Assembly (NCBI GenBank): GCA_003222945.1 | Contig: QHXM01000158.1 | Span: 1 to 47,500 of the forward strand | Origin: Acidobacteriota bacterium | Lineage (GTDB): Bacteria > Acidobacteriota > Blastocatellia > Pyrinomonadales > Pyrinomonadaceae | DNA length: 47,500 bases | Direction of reading: 5' to 3' | In this document: in pieces, positions 24,076-32,749 of the stretch | How positions within the stretch are numbered: the first letter of the stretch is position 1 | Layout: each line of letters begins with the position of its first letter | Notes under the pieces: model-generated | The model's database searches: none | The model's input: the letters and a program-made list of their open reading frames with translations, nothing else | What the model was told of the DNA's origin: nothing | Made by a program: the position numbers and the translations under genes

Positions 24076-24402
24076 ATGCACATCAAGGGTCTAAAACTGG
24101 AGCATCGGCCTGGAATGAAAGATGAAACGAAACGTTTGTTGAGCAGCCTTGCGCTTGCGGCAGGGACGCTCGGCACTGCACTGCTCGTCAGAAAAAAAGC
24201 TAAGAGCAGGGAAGCGACGGACGGCAATCGCTGGGCGCGTCCAGGAATGTCTGTAACGTTTCGCGCGGAATTGATGCCGGGCCGTGATTCTTCAGAGAGA
24301 ACCTTTCGCGTAAAAGAACTTTTGCCTAGCAACCGCATTCTGCTCGAAGGCGTTGCGGGCGAGCACATGAAGGGCGAGTTCGAGCGGCTGCGCGCCGGTT
24401 AA
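24076..24402 (+). CDS. Small conserved-looking protein, function unknown
   Basis: 108 residues. A short basic start, a hydrophobic stretch (LLSSLALAAGTLGTALLV, residues about 21-38) that may span the membrane or be an amphipathic helix, then a soluble beta-type part (MSVTFRAELMPGRDSSERTFRVKELLPSNRILLEGV). No family recognised. A start at the second Met (24115) is possible. It ends 7 nt before the LysE-type gene and is probably co-transcribed with it. Confidence 0.55.
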   Translation: MHIKGLKLEHRPGMKDETKRLLSSLALAAGTLGTALLVRKKAKSREATDGNRWARPGMSVTFRAELMPGRDSSERTFRVKELLPSNRILLEGVAGEHMKGEFERLRAG

Positions 24403-24409
24403 TTGCAAG

Positions 24410-25051
24410 ATGATTGACTCTCAGGTTCTAGCATTCACCGGGATTGCAGCCATACTGACGCTGACTCCCGGGGCAGACACAATGCTCGTGATGCGCAATG
24501 TTCTTGAGCGCGGGCGACGAGCAGGCTTACTCACAACATTCGGCATCTGCACAGGTCTCTTCTTCCACGCGACACTTTCCGCTCTAGGTTTATCGCTCAT
24601 TCTTGTGCGTTCGGCGACTGTCTTTGAAGTGGTAAAGATGGTCGGCGCGTGTTATCTCATCTTTCTCGGAGGCCAATCAATCTGGCGAGCGCTCCGTCAT
24701 AGAGCGGAATCTTCAGACGCGCAGGAGGGCAAGGTTGCAGGGCGCGAGAAGAAAGGTTGGCAATCTTATCTTGAAGGCTTACTGACCAACGTTTTCAATC
24801 CTAAAGTGGCTATCTTCTATTTAGCCTTTCTGCCTCAATTCATCAGTGTCAGCGATTCTGTCTTTGCTAAATCAATTCTGCTCGCGTCAATTCATTTCGT
24901 GCTCGGCATTGCCTGGCTCTCGCTCATCACATTGCTTCTCGGACGAGTGCGCGCCCTTCTTACGCGGCCACGCATAAAACGCGCAATTGAGGCCACGACA
25001 GGCGCAGTCCTCATAGCCTTCGGAGCGCGGCTGGCAATGGAGCGGAAGTAA
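24410..25051 (+). CDS. LysE/RhtB-family amino-acid exporter
   Basis: 213-residue inner-membrane protein with about six hydrophobic helices. The family signature is visible at the start (LTLTPGADTMLVMRNVLERGRRAG) and in the middle (GLLTNVFNPKVAIFYLAFLPQF). Members export amino acids such as lysine, homoserine or threonine; the specific cargo cannot be assigned. A strong bidirectional terminator lies 39 nt downstream. Confidence 0.88.
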   Translation: MIDSQVLAFTGIAAILTLTPGADTMLVMRNVLERGRRAGLLTTFGICTGLFFHATLSALGLSLILVRSATVFEVVKMVGACYLIFLGGQSIWRALRHRAESSDAQEGKVAGREKKGWQSYLEGLLTNVFNPKVAIFYLAFLPQFISVSDSVFAKSILLASIHFVLGIAWLSLITLLLGRVRALLTRPRIKRAIEATTGAVLIAFGARLAMERK

Positions 25052-25089
25052 CTATAGCTGATTGCAACTGAGTGAGACTGCAAAGATAT

Positions 25090-25129
25090 AAAGAAAGCGC
25101 AGGCTTCCCCCAAAGCCTGCGCTTTCTTT
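25090..25129. terminator. Bidirectional intrinsic terminator
   Basis: Perfect 17-bp stem, 25090-25106 with 25113-25129, loop of six bases. The GC-rich core GCGCAGGC is flanked by AAAGAAA on one side and TTTCTTT on the other, so each strand ends in a U-rich run. It lies between the convergent LysE-type and msrQ genes. Unlike the heptamer hairpins it has the classical terminator form. Confidence 0.9.
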
Positions 25130-25236
25130 GTCCTTCACTCGTTCAAAATTGAAGGAGAGTTATGATTGCGCATACTCTACGCCGCAAAAGACGGGAGATG
25201 GTTGCACTAATATTGCAATCGGCTTGCTTTTCAAAT

Positions 25237-25854
25237 TTATGCAGTCGGAGTGATAACTCGTGCGGGTGGCTTCTTCTTCATGTTGGAGATAACGAAGCGC
25301 GAGCCTAGCAGCACTGCGATCACGAAAGCGAATTTAATAGGAAGTCTTATGTCCGATTTGACGAGCATCCAGAAATGGACCACGCCGCCGATTGCTGAGA
25401 CATAGACGAGTTTATGAAGTCGCGCCCAACGCTTTCCCCCAATACGCTTAATCCAGCCCTTCGTTGAAGTGATAGCAAGCGGAATCATCAGAAAGAAGCT
25501 GAGCATTCCGATGGCTATGAACGGGCGCTGGTAGATGTCAGCAGCGGTGCTTTTAAGATTGAATGATCGGTCGAACCAGATGTAAGTCGTCAGGTGCAGG
25601 AAGCCGTAGAAGAAGGCGAAGAGTCCGACCATGCGCCGAAACTGTATGAGCCATTGAAGGCTTGTGACTTTGCGAAGCGGCGTGACGCCGAGCGTGATCG
25701 CAAGAAAGATAAGCGTGAGCATACCCGTCGTGCGCGTTAAGAATTCTACGGGGTTCACGCCTAGCTGCTTGTGATACCAATCCCACGCAATCAGCGCCAG
25801 GGGCACGATGCTGTTGACGAAGACTACGACTCTGTAGAACTTAATCTCTTTCAA
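25237..25854 (-). CDS. msrQ: MsrQ, heme-binding membrane subunit of the periplasmic methionine sulfoxide reductase
   Basis: Passes electrons from the quinone pool or a flavin reductase to MsrP. 205 residues with six hydrophobic segments and the ferric-reductase-like His residues in FYGFLHLTTYIWFD, WARLHKLVYVSAIGGVVHFWML. Normal length. The apparent start is TTG (25852-25854) with only a weak ribosome-binding site, 17 nt after the msrP stop, so it is likely translated with msrP. Confidence 0.9.
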   Translation of the reverse strand: MKEIKFYRVVVFVNSIVPLALIAWDWYHKQLGVNPVEFLTRTTGMLTLIFLAITLGVTPLRKVTSLQWLIQFRRMVGLFAFFYGFLHLTTYIWFDRSFNLKSTAADIYQRPFIAIGMLSFFLMIPLAITSTKGWIKRIGGKRWARLHKLVYVSAIGGVVHFWMLVKSDIRLPIKFAFVIAVLLGSRFVISNMKKKPPARVITPTA

Positions 25855-25870
25855 AGCTTTTAAGTCTCAA

Positions 25871-26857
25871 TTAAAAGTTGGCTCTCAAATCCATGCCTTC
25901 ATAAAGACGCCCGACCTGCTCGGCGTAGCCGTTAAAGAGCAGAGTATCGCGCTTGCCATATTCGCCTATGCGTGTCTCTCTGGCCTGACTCCAGCGCGGG
26001 TGGTCAACTTCCGGGTTAACGTTCGAGTAGAAGCCGTATTCGTTCGGCGCCGCAATGTTCCAGGTGGTTTTGGGCTGGTCTTTCACCAAGCGAATCTTGA
26101 CGATTGATTTAATGCTCTTGAAGCCGTACTTCCAGGGGACGACCAGACGAACGGGCGCGCCGTCCTGCGCTGGCAACTGCTCGTCGTAAAGCCCCGTTGC
26201 TAGAATCGCCAGAGGGTGCATGGCTTCATCAAGGCGCAAGCCTTCAACGTAAGGCCAGTCGAGTGTGCCGCCGCTCTGTTCTGGAAAACGTTTCGGATCG
26301 TAAAGAGTCTCGAAGGCGACGTACCGCGCCGAAGAGTTAGGCTCTACTTCGTTCAGAAGTCTCAAGAGCGGAAAGCCGACCCAGGGGATGACCATTGACC
26401 AGCCTTCAACGCAGCGATGACGATAGATTCGCTCTTCCTGCGGGGCTAGTTTCAGAAGGTCGTCAATGTCAAAGGTCTTCGGCTTGTTCACAAGACCTTC
26501 GACGGAAACGGTCCAGGGGCGCGACTTGAAACCACGCGACACGCGCGCAACGTCTCGCTTGTCGGTCGTGAACTCGTAAAAGTTGTTGTAGTTCGTGATG
26601 TCGTCAAACGAAGTCAGCTTCTCATTGACGGTGAATCCTGTTGCTGCGGCATCATCCGGCGTGGACTTAACGATATCCTTAATCTTCTCGCCTTCGACGC
26701 GCGGCAGCGTGGGCGGGTTCAGGTAGCGATATAGATAGCCGGTCGCTGCGGTTGTTGCGACGAGCGCAGCGCCCTGCATGAATGTGCGACGGGCAAGGTA
26801 AAGTTTCTTGTCCGTTATCTCGCTGCTCTTTATGTCGGCGGGCTTTTTTATAAGCAT
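25871..26857 (-). CDS. msrP: MsrP, periplasmic molybdoenzyme methionine sulfoxide reductase
   Basis: Repairs oxidised methionines in envelope proteins, both R and S sulfoxides. 328 residues. Tat signal [19 protein letters not shown] near residue 20-38. The molybdopterin-binding sulfite-oxidase fold is recognised by the Mo-ligating Cys in [33 protein letters not shown], and [22 protein letters not shown]. Forms an operon with msrQ. No clear Shine-Dalgarno precedes the ATG. Confidence 0.93.
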   Translation of the reverse strand: MLIKKPADIKSSEITDKKLYLARRTFMQGAALVATTAATGYLYRYLNPPTLPRVEGEKIKDIVKSTPDDAAATGFTVNEKLTSFDDITNYNNFYEFTTDKRDVARVSRGFKSRPWTVSVEGLVNKPKTFDIDDLLKLAPQEERIYRHRCVEGWSMVIPWVGFPLLRLLNEVEPNSSARYVAFETLYDPKRFPEQSGGTLDWPYVEGLRLDEAMHPLAILATGLYDEQLPAQDGAPVRLVVPWKYGFKSIKSIVKIRLVKDQPKTTWNIAAPNEYGFYSNVNPEVDHPRWSQARETRIGEYGKRDTLLFNGYAEQVGRLYEGMDLRANF

Positions 26858-26904
26858 AAGTCGTCAGGAAGAAAGATTGATTGCCTTTTAAAAGGGTAGT
26901 CGGG

Positions 26905-26941
26905 CGAAGCTATGAAATCCTTACAAGGAAATTTCGCTTCG
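26905..26941. other. Imperfect hairpin between msrP and the downstream-facing gene
   Basis: CGAAGC (26905-26910) pairs with GCTTCG (26936-26941) and GAAAT (26914-26918) with ATTTC (26931-26935), with a 3-nt bulge. It lies 43 nt after the stop of the minus-strand gene at 26984 and might end its transcript, but there is no U-tract. Confidence 0.3.
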
Positions 26942-26983
26942 AGGAAGATACCCGGACTCGCTTGGAATTTGGCCTTCCCTCGT

Positions 26984-27559
26984 TTAGACGCGCTTCTTCG
27001 CAGAGCGTTTGCCTGACGCGCGCTTCTTCGTGCCCCCTTTCTTACTGCTCGACCGTTTAGCAGGGCTTCTCTTTGTAGTGCCTTTGCTGGCGTGAGCGGC
27101 GCGGACTCGCTCTAACTTTTCCGAAAGGTCTATGCCGAACTTGTCGCTGACCTTCTTCAAAAGCATCGGGAGCAGAATTGTCTGCGCCACACCCGAAAGC
27201 TCTTCGGAGACAGTCTCCGCAATGGCAGAGACTTCGGCCATCAAACCTTCTCGTTTTCTCCCGCGCTTCTTCGTAGAATCTTCAAGTGTTGCGGCTATGC
27301 CTGTGCCCACAATGTAGCCCAGGGCGACCGCGCCCAGACTCCACGCGACCGAGTGTTTGCGAAACTGGGCGCGCCAATCCAATGTCTCCGAGACAGTCTC
27401 TTTCACAGACTCGTATTGATCCGTAATGGTCTCTTTAATCTCGTTTACAGTCTCGGAAATCTCCTCGCGCGCATCTTCCATGCGGCGCTGAAGCTCTCGC
27501 TTGCCAGGCTCTTCACCTGCATCAGAAGCCGTTCGTGCCGCCGTTCTCTTTGCTGCCAT
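26984..27559 (-). CDS. Membrane protein with coiled-coil head and histone-H1-like basic tail
   Basis: 191 residues. A charged helical N-terminal half (REEISETVNEIKETITDQYESVKETVSETL, about 30-60) resembles DUF3618-type or phasin-like amphipathic helices. A Gly-zipper-like hydrophobic helix (WSLGAVALGYIVGTGIAATL, about 73-92) follows, then another helical stretch and a tail (about 155-191) made almost only of Lys, Arg, Ser, Thr, Gly and Ala, as in histone H1-like proteins. It may tether nucleic acid to the membrane; this is inference. No enzyme motif is present. Confidence 0.6.
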   Translation of the reverse strand: MAAKRTAARTASDAGEEPGKRELQRRMEDAREEISETVNEIKETITDQYESVKETVSETLDWRAQFRKHSVAWSLGAVALGYIVGTGIAATLEDSTKKRGRKREGLMAEVSAIAETVSEELSGVAQTILLPMLLKKVSDKFGIDLSEKLERVRAAHASKGTTKRSPAKRSSSKKGGTKKRASGKRSAKKRV

Positions 27560-27723
27560 TTTGAAACCCTTCCCTTTCTGTTCGATAGTTTATCGAAGAT
27601 GCTAACAGCCCGTAGAGTTTCATTCAATAGCAAAACTCCCGCTTTCACCCTTCGCCTTTTCCTCGCTTTCGTCTATCATTCCCGCTGAATTCAGAGACTG
27701 CTGTTTCCCACGAAGAGGTTTTT

Positions 27724-29595
27724 ATGGTCTCAAGACAACTCGTTCGATTCCTTATACTCATTCTTCTTCTCCCTTCATACGCTTTTGCGCAGAAGCCTGA
27801 TGCAACGAAGCTATCCGATGAAGAGCGTAAGGCTCAGCAGGAGCTTGAGCACAAGGCGCTCGGCCTTCTTGATGACATCATTAAAGAGTCGGACTCTTTC
27901 AATCACGCGGAGAATCGCGTGCGCGTAAAGGCTGCGGCGGCAAATCTTCTGTGGAAATATGACGAGTCGCGCGCACGCGCAATCTTCAAAGATGCTACGG
28001 CTGCCTTCATTGATCTTCTGAAAGAGCAGGAAACGGAAGACCCGGCTGAGCGCGCGAAGCTCTTTCAAAGCGAGAAGGAGTTGCGCGGCGAGATGCTGCG
28101 TATGCTCGCCGCGCACGATGCGCGCATGGCGCGTGAGTTTATGCGAGCAACGCGCCCCTCCGCTTTGCAAGCGAATAATGTTGGACAGCCGCAATGCCCT
28201 ACCTGTTTGATTGATGACACTGATCCATCAACAGACCTGAATCTGGCCGCGCAGATCGCTTCCAATGACCCGAAACTCGCGCTTGAAGTTGGCGAAGAGA
28301 GCTTACAGAAAGGATTCACTTATCAGTTGACCGGACTCCTATCTTCCATACGAGAGAAAGACCCGGACTCGGCGGCACGACTTGCAAGCGATATCATGAC
28401 TAAGCTCAGAGCGGATAAACTCTCTTCGAGCAGCGAAGCAAGACAGGTCGCAGTTGAGTTGCTGCTTCTTGCAGCCAGGTCGCCGGAGAATGAGACGAAG
28501 GAGAAGGCAAAAAATATAACGCCACTGTTAGACCAGACATCCCTGCACGAGTTGACGGACATGGTTGCGGCGGAAGCGCTTCGTGGTCCGGGAAATCTGG
28601 AAATGCTTTCACAGCTTCACGCGGTAATGCCCGTCGTGGAGAAATACGCTCCTGAGAGCGCGGAACAGTTGCGACGAAAAATCCCGCAGAAAAAGAATGA
28701 CGGTGAAGAGAGCGGTTTTGGAAACGGGCCGCTTGAGTTTGAGAAATTGCGCCCTCTGATTGAGAAGGGAAGCGTTGACGATATTCTGGCAGCCGCGTCC
28801 AAAGCTGAGCAGCCGATGCAGGATATGCTATACCAACTCGCAGCTTCAAAGATGATTCAGAGCGGCGATGCTGAACACGCTCGCCAACTCATAAACGAAA
28901 AGGTAGGTGACGAAGTCAGACGCAAAGAGATGCTTGACCAGTTAGACAAAGCCGAGATGGTCGTGGCTGCTGAGCAGGGCAAGATTGAGCAGGCAAGGAA
29001 ATCGCTCGCCACACTTCGCACTAATGAAGAGCGCGTCGCACTCTTAACTCAGCTTGCTATGGGTGCTGCCGCTAAAGGAGATAAGAAGACTGCGCTCAAA
29101 TTATTGGACGAGGCGAGCGGCATGATAAATCAGCGCGCCAAGAACATATATCAACTCGGCGCGCAACTTCTGGTCGCGCACGCCTACACACGACTCGACC
29201 CGCAGCGCAGCTTCGCAATCTTAGAACCAGTCGTTGACCAACTCAACGAACTGCTCAAGGCGGCGACCATTCTTGGCGGATTCTTCGTCGAAGAGCTTGT
29301 TAAAGACGACGAGATAATGCTCGGACCAATCTCGTCGCTATTGAATGTTACTTCAAACGAGACGGCGCAATACTTCGGCGACCTTGGCCTTCTTGCTCGC
29401 GCAGACTTTGATCGCACGAGAATTCTGATTGATAAGTTCGAGCGCAGCGAGATAAGAATCATGATGCGCCTGCTTCTGGCTCAAAGCATTCTCGCGCCGC
29501 CATTGAAGGGCGCTCTCGGCGCTGACCAGATAAACGGTCTAACAATCGGCGGTCCGGCAACGGGCGGCGTCGTCTTTGAAAAAGATGTCCCATGA
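27724..29595 (+). CDS. Exported alpha-helical repeat protein, function unknown
   Basis: 623 residues. Signal peptide about 1-22 (LILILLLPSYAFA-Q). The rest is nearly all helical with Ala/Leu/Glu-rich pairs reminiscent of TPR or HEAT repeats (LAAAHDARMAREFMRAT, ALEVGEESLQKGFTYQLTGLLSSIREKDPDSAARLA, LATLRTNEERVALLTQLAMGAAAKGDKKTALKLLDEA). One CPTC motif near residue 158 could bind metal or form a disulfide. AGAGG lies 5 nt before the ATG. Looks like a lineage-specific periplasmic scaffold. Confidence 0.7.
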   Translation: MVSRQLVRFLILILLLPSYAFAQKPDATKLSDEERKAQQELEHKALGLLDDIIKESDSFNHAENRVRVKAAAANLLWKYDESRARAIFKDATAAFIDLLKEQETEDPAERAKLFQSEKELRGEMLRMLAAHDARMAREFMRATRPSALQANNVGQPQCPTCLIDDTDPSTDLNLAAQIASNDPKLALEVGEESLQKGFTYQLTGLLSSIREKDPDSAARLASDIMTKLRADKLSSSSEARQVAVELLLLAARSPENETKEKAKNITPLLDQTSLHELTDMVAAEALRGPGNLEMLSQLHAVMPVVEKYAPESAEQLRRKIPQKKNDGEESGFGNGPLEFEKLRPLIEKGSVDDILAAASKAEQPMQDMLYQLAASKMIQSGDAEHARQLINEKVGDEVRRKEMLDQLDKAEMVVAAEQGKIEQARKSLATLRTNEERVALLTQLAMGAAAKGDKKTALKLLDEASGMINQRAKNIYQLGAQLLVAHAYTRLDPQRSFAILEPVVDQLNELLKAATILGGFFVEELVKDDEIMLGPISSLLNVTSNETAQYFGDLGLLARADFDRTRILIDKFERSEIRIMMRLLLAQSILAPPLKGALGADQINGLTIGGPATGGVVFEKDVP

Positions 29596-29684
29596 TGGTT
29601 GTTGCCAAGTAGAAGCTTGAGGGCTTGTTATCTACAGTCGAAATAATTCGTGAGAACATATAACTCGCGCGCCTCGTATCGAAG

Positions 29685-29765
29685 TTTGGTCTTTGGACTT
29701 TGTGCGCATGTAAATGAGAACTACAATCTCAACATCCGTGCAAAGATTAAAGTCCAAAGAACAAA
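29685..29765. repeat. Intergenic heptamer hairpin 13
   Basis: 17-nt arms 29685-29701 and 29749-29765 with one mismatch. Units TTTGGTC, TTTGGAC, TTTGTGC. Here the pyrimidine-rich arm comes first, the reverse of most elements. It ends 19 nt before the next ATG and lies about 90 nt after the upstream stop. Confidence 0.8.
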
Positions 29766-29784
29766 GTTCAAAAAGTGAGTCATC

Positions 29785-30252
29785 ATGTACTGTCCTTCTT
29801 GCGGAACTGAAGTTGCCAGAGAGTTGAACTACTGTAATCGCTGCGGGGCAAACCTGAACCTTGCGGCGGACAAGGTGGAGCAGCCCGTTCGACTTGTCAG
29901 CGTAACCGGTCCTTACTGGGCAATAGCGTTGATGGTCATCATGGGATTGGGAATCATCTTTTCCAGCTTGAATGCGCTTGTTAAGAAAGATTTCAATTCG
30001 GCTGCGGTAGCATGGATAGGCATTATCAGCATTGTAATGCTTCTTAGCGTTGTCTCTCGCCTGGTACGGCAGTTGTCTAACATTAACAATCCGGCGAAGT
30101 CGTCCGAACGGCCTGCAAAGCGCAAGAAGGCGGATAGAGATGAGCCAAGACCGGCGCAGCTTCCGCCCACACGAATTGAACCCGTCCCAAGCGTTACGGA
30201 GAACACCACACGCACCCTTGACCCTGTTGAGCGAAGAAGATCAACTGAGTGA
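29785..30252 (+). CDS. Zinc-ribbon membrane protein
   Basis: 155 residues. A four-cysteine ribbon (CPSCGTEVARELNYCNRCG, residues 3-21) is followed by two transmembrane helices (about 44-65 and 72-95) and a basic, Pro-rich cytosolic tail. Zinc-ribbon plus membrane-helix proteins of this kind are common in the suspected lineage but have no assigned role. Confidence 0.65.
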   Translation: MYCPSCGTEVARELNYCNRCGANLNLAADKVEQPVRLVSVTGPYWAIALMVIMGLGIIFSSLNALVKKDFNSAAVAWIGIISIVMLLSVVSRLVRQLSNINNPAKSSERPAKRKKADRDEPRPAQLPPTRIEPVPSVTENTTRTLDPVERRRSTE

Positions 30253-30327
30253 AAGCCAATCTCCTCGCACCGTTGCGTAAATGAGATAAACTGCCCGCGA
30301 GCAAAATAAGTTTTCAAGAGGCTGAAG

Positions 30328-31167
30328 ATGAAGCGTTGGAGTATCCTAATTCTGGGAGTCGTCATAGTAGTTGCTGTCTCGCTTGTGATTGCAAAGCGTC
30401 AATCGTCTTCGACGAAGGCATTGGAAAAAGAGTCTGCTTCGGCAAAGACGGTTGAGGTGAAGCGCTCTCCCGTGCTTGTTGAACTATTCACATCAGAAGG
30501 ATGTTCGAGTTGTCCCCCCGCAGACGAGATTCTATCGCGGCTGGATCGTGAACAGCCCATAGCGGGCGCTCTCGTAATAGTCCTGAGCCAGCACGTTGAT
30601 TATTGGAACGATCTGGGCTGGGCAGACCCTTACTCGTCCGCCTCATTCAGCGAGCGACAGAATGAATATGCGAGCGCCTTTCATCACGACGGCGTCTATA
30701 CGCCGCAGATGGTTGTTGACGGCCAGGCGGAATTCGTCGGGAGCAATTGGGAGAAAGCTAACGATGCGATTCTTTCCGCCGAGCACACTGCGAAAGCCAC
30801 CGTTCAAATCTCACGCGCCGAATCGGGCGCGGCAGATGGCGCGATACAATTGAATGTCAAGGTTGAGAACATTCCAAACCTTAGCGCGAATGACACCGCC
30901 GAAGTATTGCTCGCCATCGCGGAGAGCGATCTTCATTCAAGTGTTGCGCGCGGCGAGAACGCCGGACGAAGTTTGAGCCACACGGCGGTCGTAAGGCAGT
31001 TAAGTGTTATAGGCAATCTTAATTCTCAAAGCGGCAAAACCTTCAACGCTTCGCCCGCAGTCAATATAGCCAGCAACTGGAAACGCCAGAACCTTCGCGC
31101 AGTCGTCTTCATACAAGAGCGAGAAAGCCGCCGCGTTCTCGGCGCATCATCATTCGAGTTAAAGTAA
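30328..31167 (+). CDS. DUF1223 thioredoxin-like protein
   Basis: 279 residues. An N-terminal membrane anchor (ILILGVVIVVAVSLVIA) precedes the DUF1223 signature VLVELFTSEGCSSCPPADEILSRL, with its CxxC, then VLSQHVDYWNDLGWADPYSS and GVYTPQMVVDGQAEFVGS. The fold is thioredoxin-like and the CxxC suggests a redox role in the envelope, unproven. AGAGG is 7 nt before the ATG. Confidence 0.85.
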   Translation: MKRWSILILGVVIVVAVSLVIAKRQSSSTKALEKESASAKTVEVKRSPVLVELFTSEGCSSCPPADEILSRLDREQPIAGALVIVLSQHVDYWNDLGWADPYSSASFSERQNEYASAFHHDGVYTPQMVVDGQAEFVGSNWEKANDAILSAEHTAKATVQISRAESGAADGAIQLNVKVENIPNLSANDTAEVLLAIAESDLHSSVARGENAGRSLSHTAVVRQLSVIGNLNSQSGKTFNASPAVNIASNWKRQNLRAVVFIQERESRRVLGASSFELK

Positions 31168-31182
31168 TCAGCGGACAATCGG

Positions 31183-31581
31183 ATGGAGAAGGCAATCAGC
31201 GAAATTGTAGGCGAGGGCAACCTGAAAAGCGGCAGGAGCACTGAGGTTTATCGTGCGCTTCGCCCGCTTCTATGCTCTATGTGCGGAGCGTTGGTTAATG
31301 AGAGCGCGCTCTTTACGCGCCGCCGTGTGAAGGGAATTGGCCTGCGCATCATGCCTCAATGCCAGAAGTGCGCGCCCTTCACCTTAAAGGAAGATAAGAA
31401 AGAGAGGTCCGCTCTACTTGAATCATTGTTAAGAAGAGAGCAGCCGGATGCTTCTAAAAATGTGAGCGCGCCTCTTGCGCGTCGTTCGACTGAAGGCTCT
31501 GCAAAGCAGGATGAGAAGAATATTGACGAAGAGGTCAAGCGGCGGCTTGGACCTGCATTGAAGCGTGGGCGCAAAGTTTGA
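31183..31581 (+). CDS. Small two-CxxC protein, function unknown
   Basis: 132 residues. CSMC near residue 31 and CQKC near residue 60 form a probable zinc site; the rest is basic and Glu/Lys-rich, ending KRRLGPALKRGRKV. Could be a small nucleic-acid-binding or regulatory protein. It begins 16 nt after the DUF1223 gene. Confidence 0.5.
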   Translation: MEKAISEIVGEGNLKSGRSTEVYRALRPLLCSMCGALVNESALFTRRRVKGIGLRIMPQCQKCAPFTLKEDKKERSALLESLLRREQPDASKNVSAPLARRSTEGSAKQDEKNIDEEVKRRLGPALKRGRKV

Positions 31582-31615
31582 ACAGGAGATGAATCAAACG
31601 GGGAGAGAATGAGAA

Positions 31616-32587
31616 ATGAGATACAGGCGTTTCGGGCGAACTGGCTGGCAGGTGAGCGAGATCGGCTACGGCATGTGGGGCATGGGAAGTTGGAGCGGGT
31701 CGGATGATGAAGAGTCTCTGGCCTCTCTTCAACACGCGGTTGATAGGGGGTGCAACTTCTTCGATACAGCGTGGGCGTATGGCGAAGGCCACAGCGAAAA
31801 TCTGCTGGGACAACTCGTGCGCGCGAACACCGGAAAGAAACTTTACACCGCGACCAAGATTCCTCCGAAGAATCGCCAGTGGCCTAGCCGCAGAGAGTCC
31901 TCATTGGATGATTGTTTTCCGCCGGACCATATTGAAGAGTACATCCACAGGAGTCTTGAGAACGCTCGTCTTGAAAGTTTCGATCTAATTCAATTCCACG
32001 TCTGGGAAGACGCTTGGGTTGAGGATGATCGCTGGTCAAAGAAAGTGGATGAGTTGCGCAGGCAGGGACTTCTTCAAGCCATCGGCATCAGCATCAATCG
32101 TTGGGAGCCTTGGAACAGTGTGCGAACAGTCAGAAGCGGTTTGATAGACGCCGTGCAGGTCATCTACAACATCTTCGACCAGAACCCTGAAGACGAACTT
32201 TTCCCCGCCTGTCGTGAAAACGATGTGGCGGTAATCGCGCGCGTGCCTTTTGACGAAGGGACTTTGACAGGAACGCTGACGAAAGAGAGTCGTTGGCCCG
32301 AAGGCGACTGGCGCAACATCTATTTCGTTCCCGAAAACCTTATTCCAAGTGTGGAGCGCGCAGACGCGCTCAAACCTTTAGTCCCCGCCGGAATGACAAT
32401 GCCTGAGATGGCTCTGCGCTTCATTCTCAGCAACCCGACCGTCAGCACAATCATTCCAGGAATGCGAAAACTCTCTCACGTAGAATCGAACATCTCGGCA
32501 AGCGATCAAGGCCCGCTGCCCGAAGAGTTGCACACTCATTTGCGCAATCATCGCTGGGATCGGCAACCTACTAAATGGTCTCAATAG
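31616..32587 (+). CDS. Aldo/keto reductase
   Basis: NAD(P)H-dependent oxidoreductase of 323 residues with a TIM-barrel. The catalytic tetrad is largely visible: Asp and Tyr in FFDTAWAYGEGHSE near residue 47-60, Lys in YTATKIPP; the usual His position reads FHVWED. The C-terminal NPTVSTIIPGMRK is a typical cofactor segment. Substrate unknown. GGGGAGAGAATGAGAA precedes the ATG. Confidence 0.87.
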   Translation: MRYRRFGRTGWQVSEIGYGMWGMGSWSGSDDEESLASLQHAVDRGCNFFDTAWAYGEGHSENLLGQLVRANTGKKLYTATKIPPKNRQWPSRRESSLDDCFPPDHIEEYIHRSLENARLESFDLIQFHVWEDAWVEDDRWSKKVDELRRQGLLQAIGISINRWEPWNSVRTVRSGLIDAVQVIYNIFDQNPEDELFPACRENDVAVIARVPFDEGTLTGTLTKESRWPEGDWRNIYFVPENLIPSVERADALKPLVPAGMTMPEMALRFILSNPTVSTIIPGMRKLSHVESNISASDQGPLPEELHTHLRNHRWDRQPTKWSQ

Positions 32588-32611
32588 GTAAGAGCGAAAG
32601 CAGGAATTTTT

Positions 32612-32729
32612 ACCACAGAGGACACAGAGGACGCAGAGGAAGAGAAACATCAAACTAGAAAATCTGAAATCTCAAATCTGCTATCTCAAATTTCTAAATT
32701 CCCTCTGTGCCCTCTGTGTCCTCTGTGGT
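32612..32729. repeat. Intergenic hairpin 14 with nonamer arms
   Basis: 28-nt arms 32612-32639 and 32702-32729 with two mismatches. Here the unit is nine nucleotides, CACAGAGGA repeated three times. The loop nevertheless carries heptamers (CTGAAAT, CTCAAAT, CTGCTAT, CTCAAAT). It is the only element between convergent genes. Confidence 0.9.
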
Positions 32730-32749
32730 TCAATAATGCTCTTATAATC

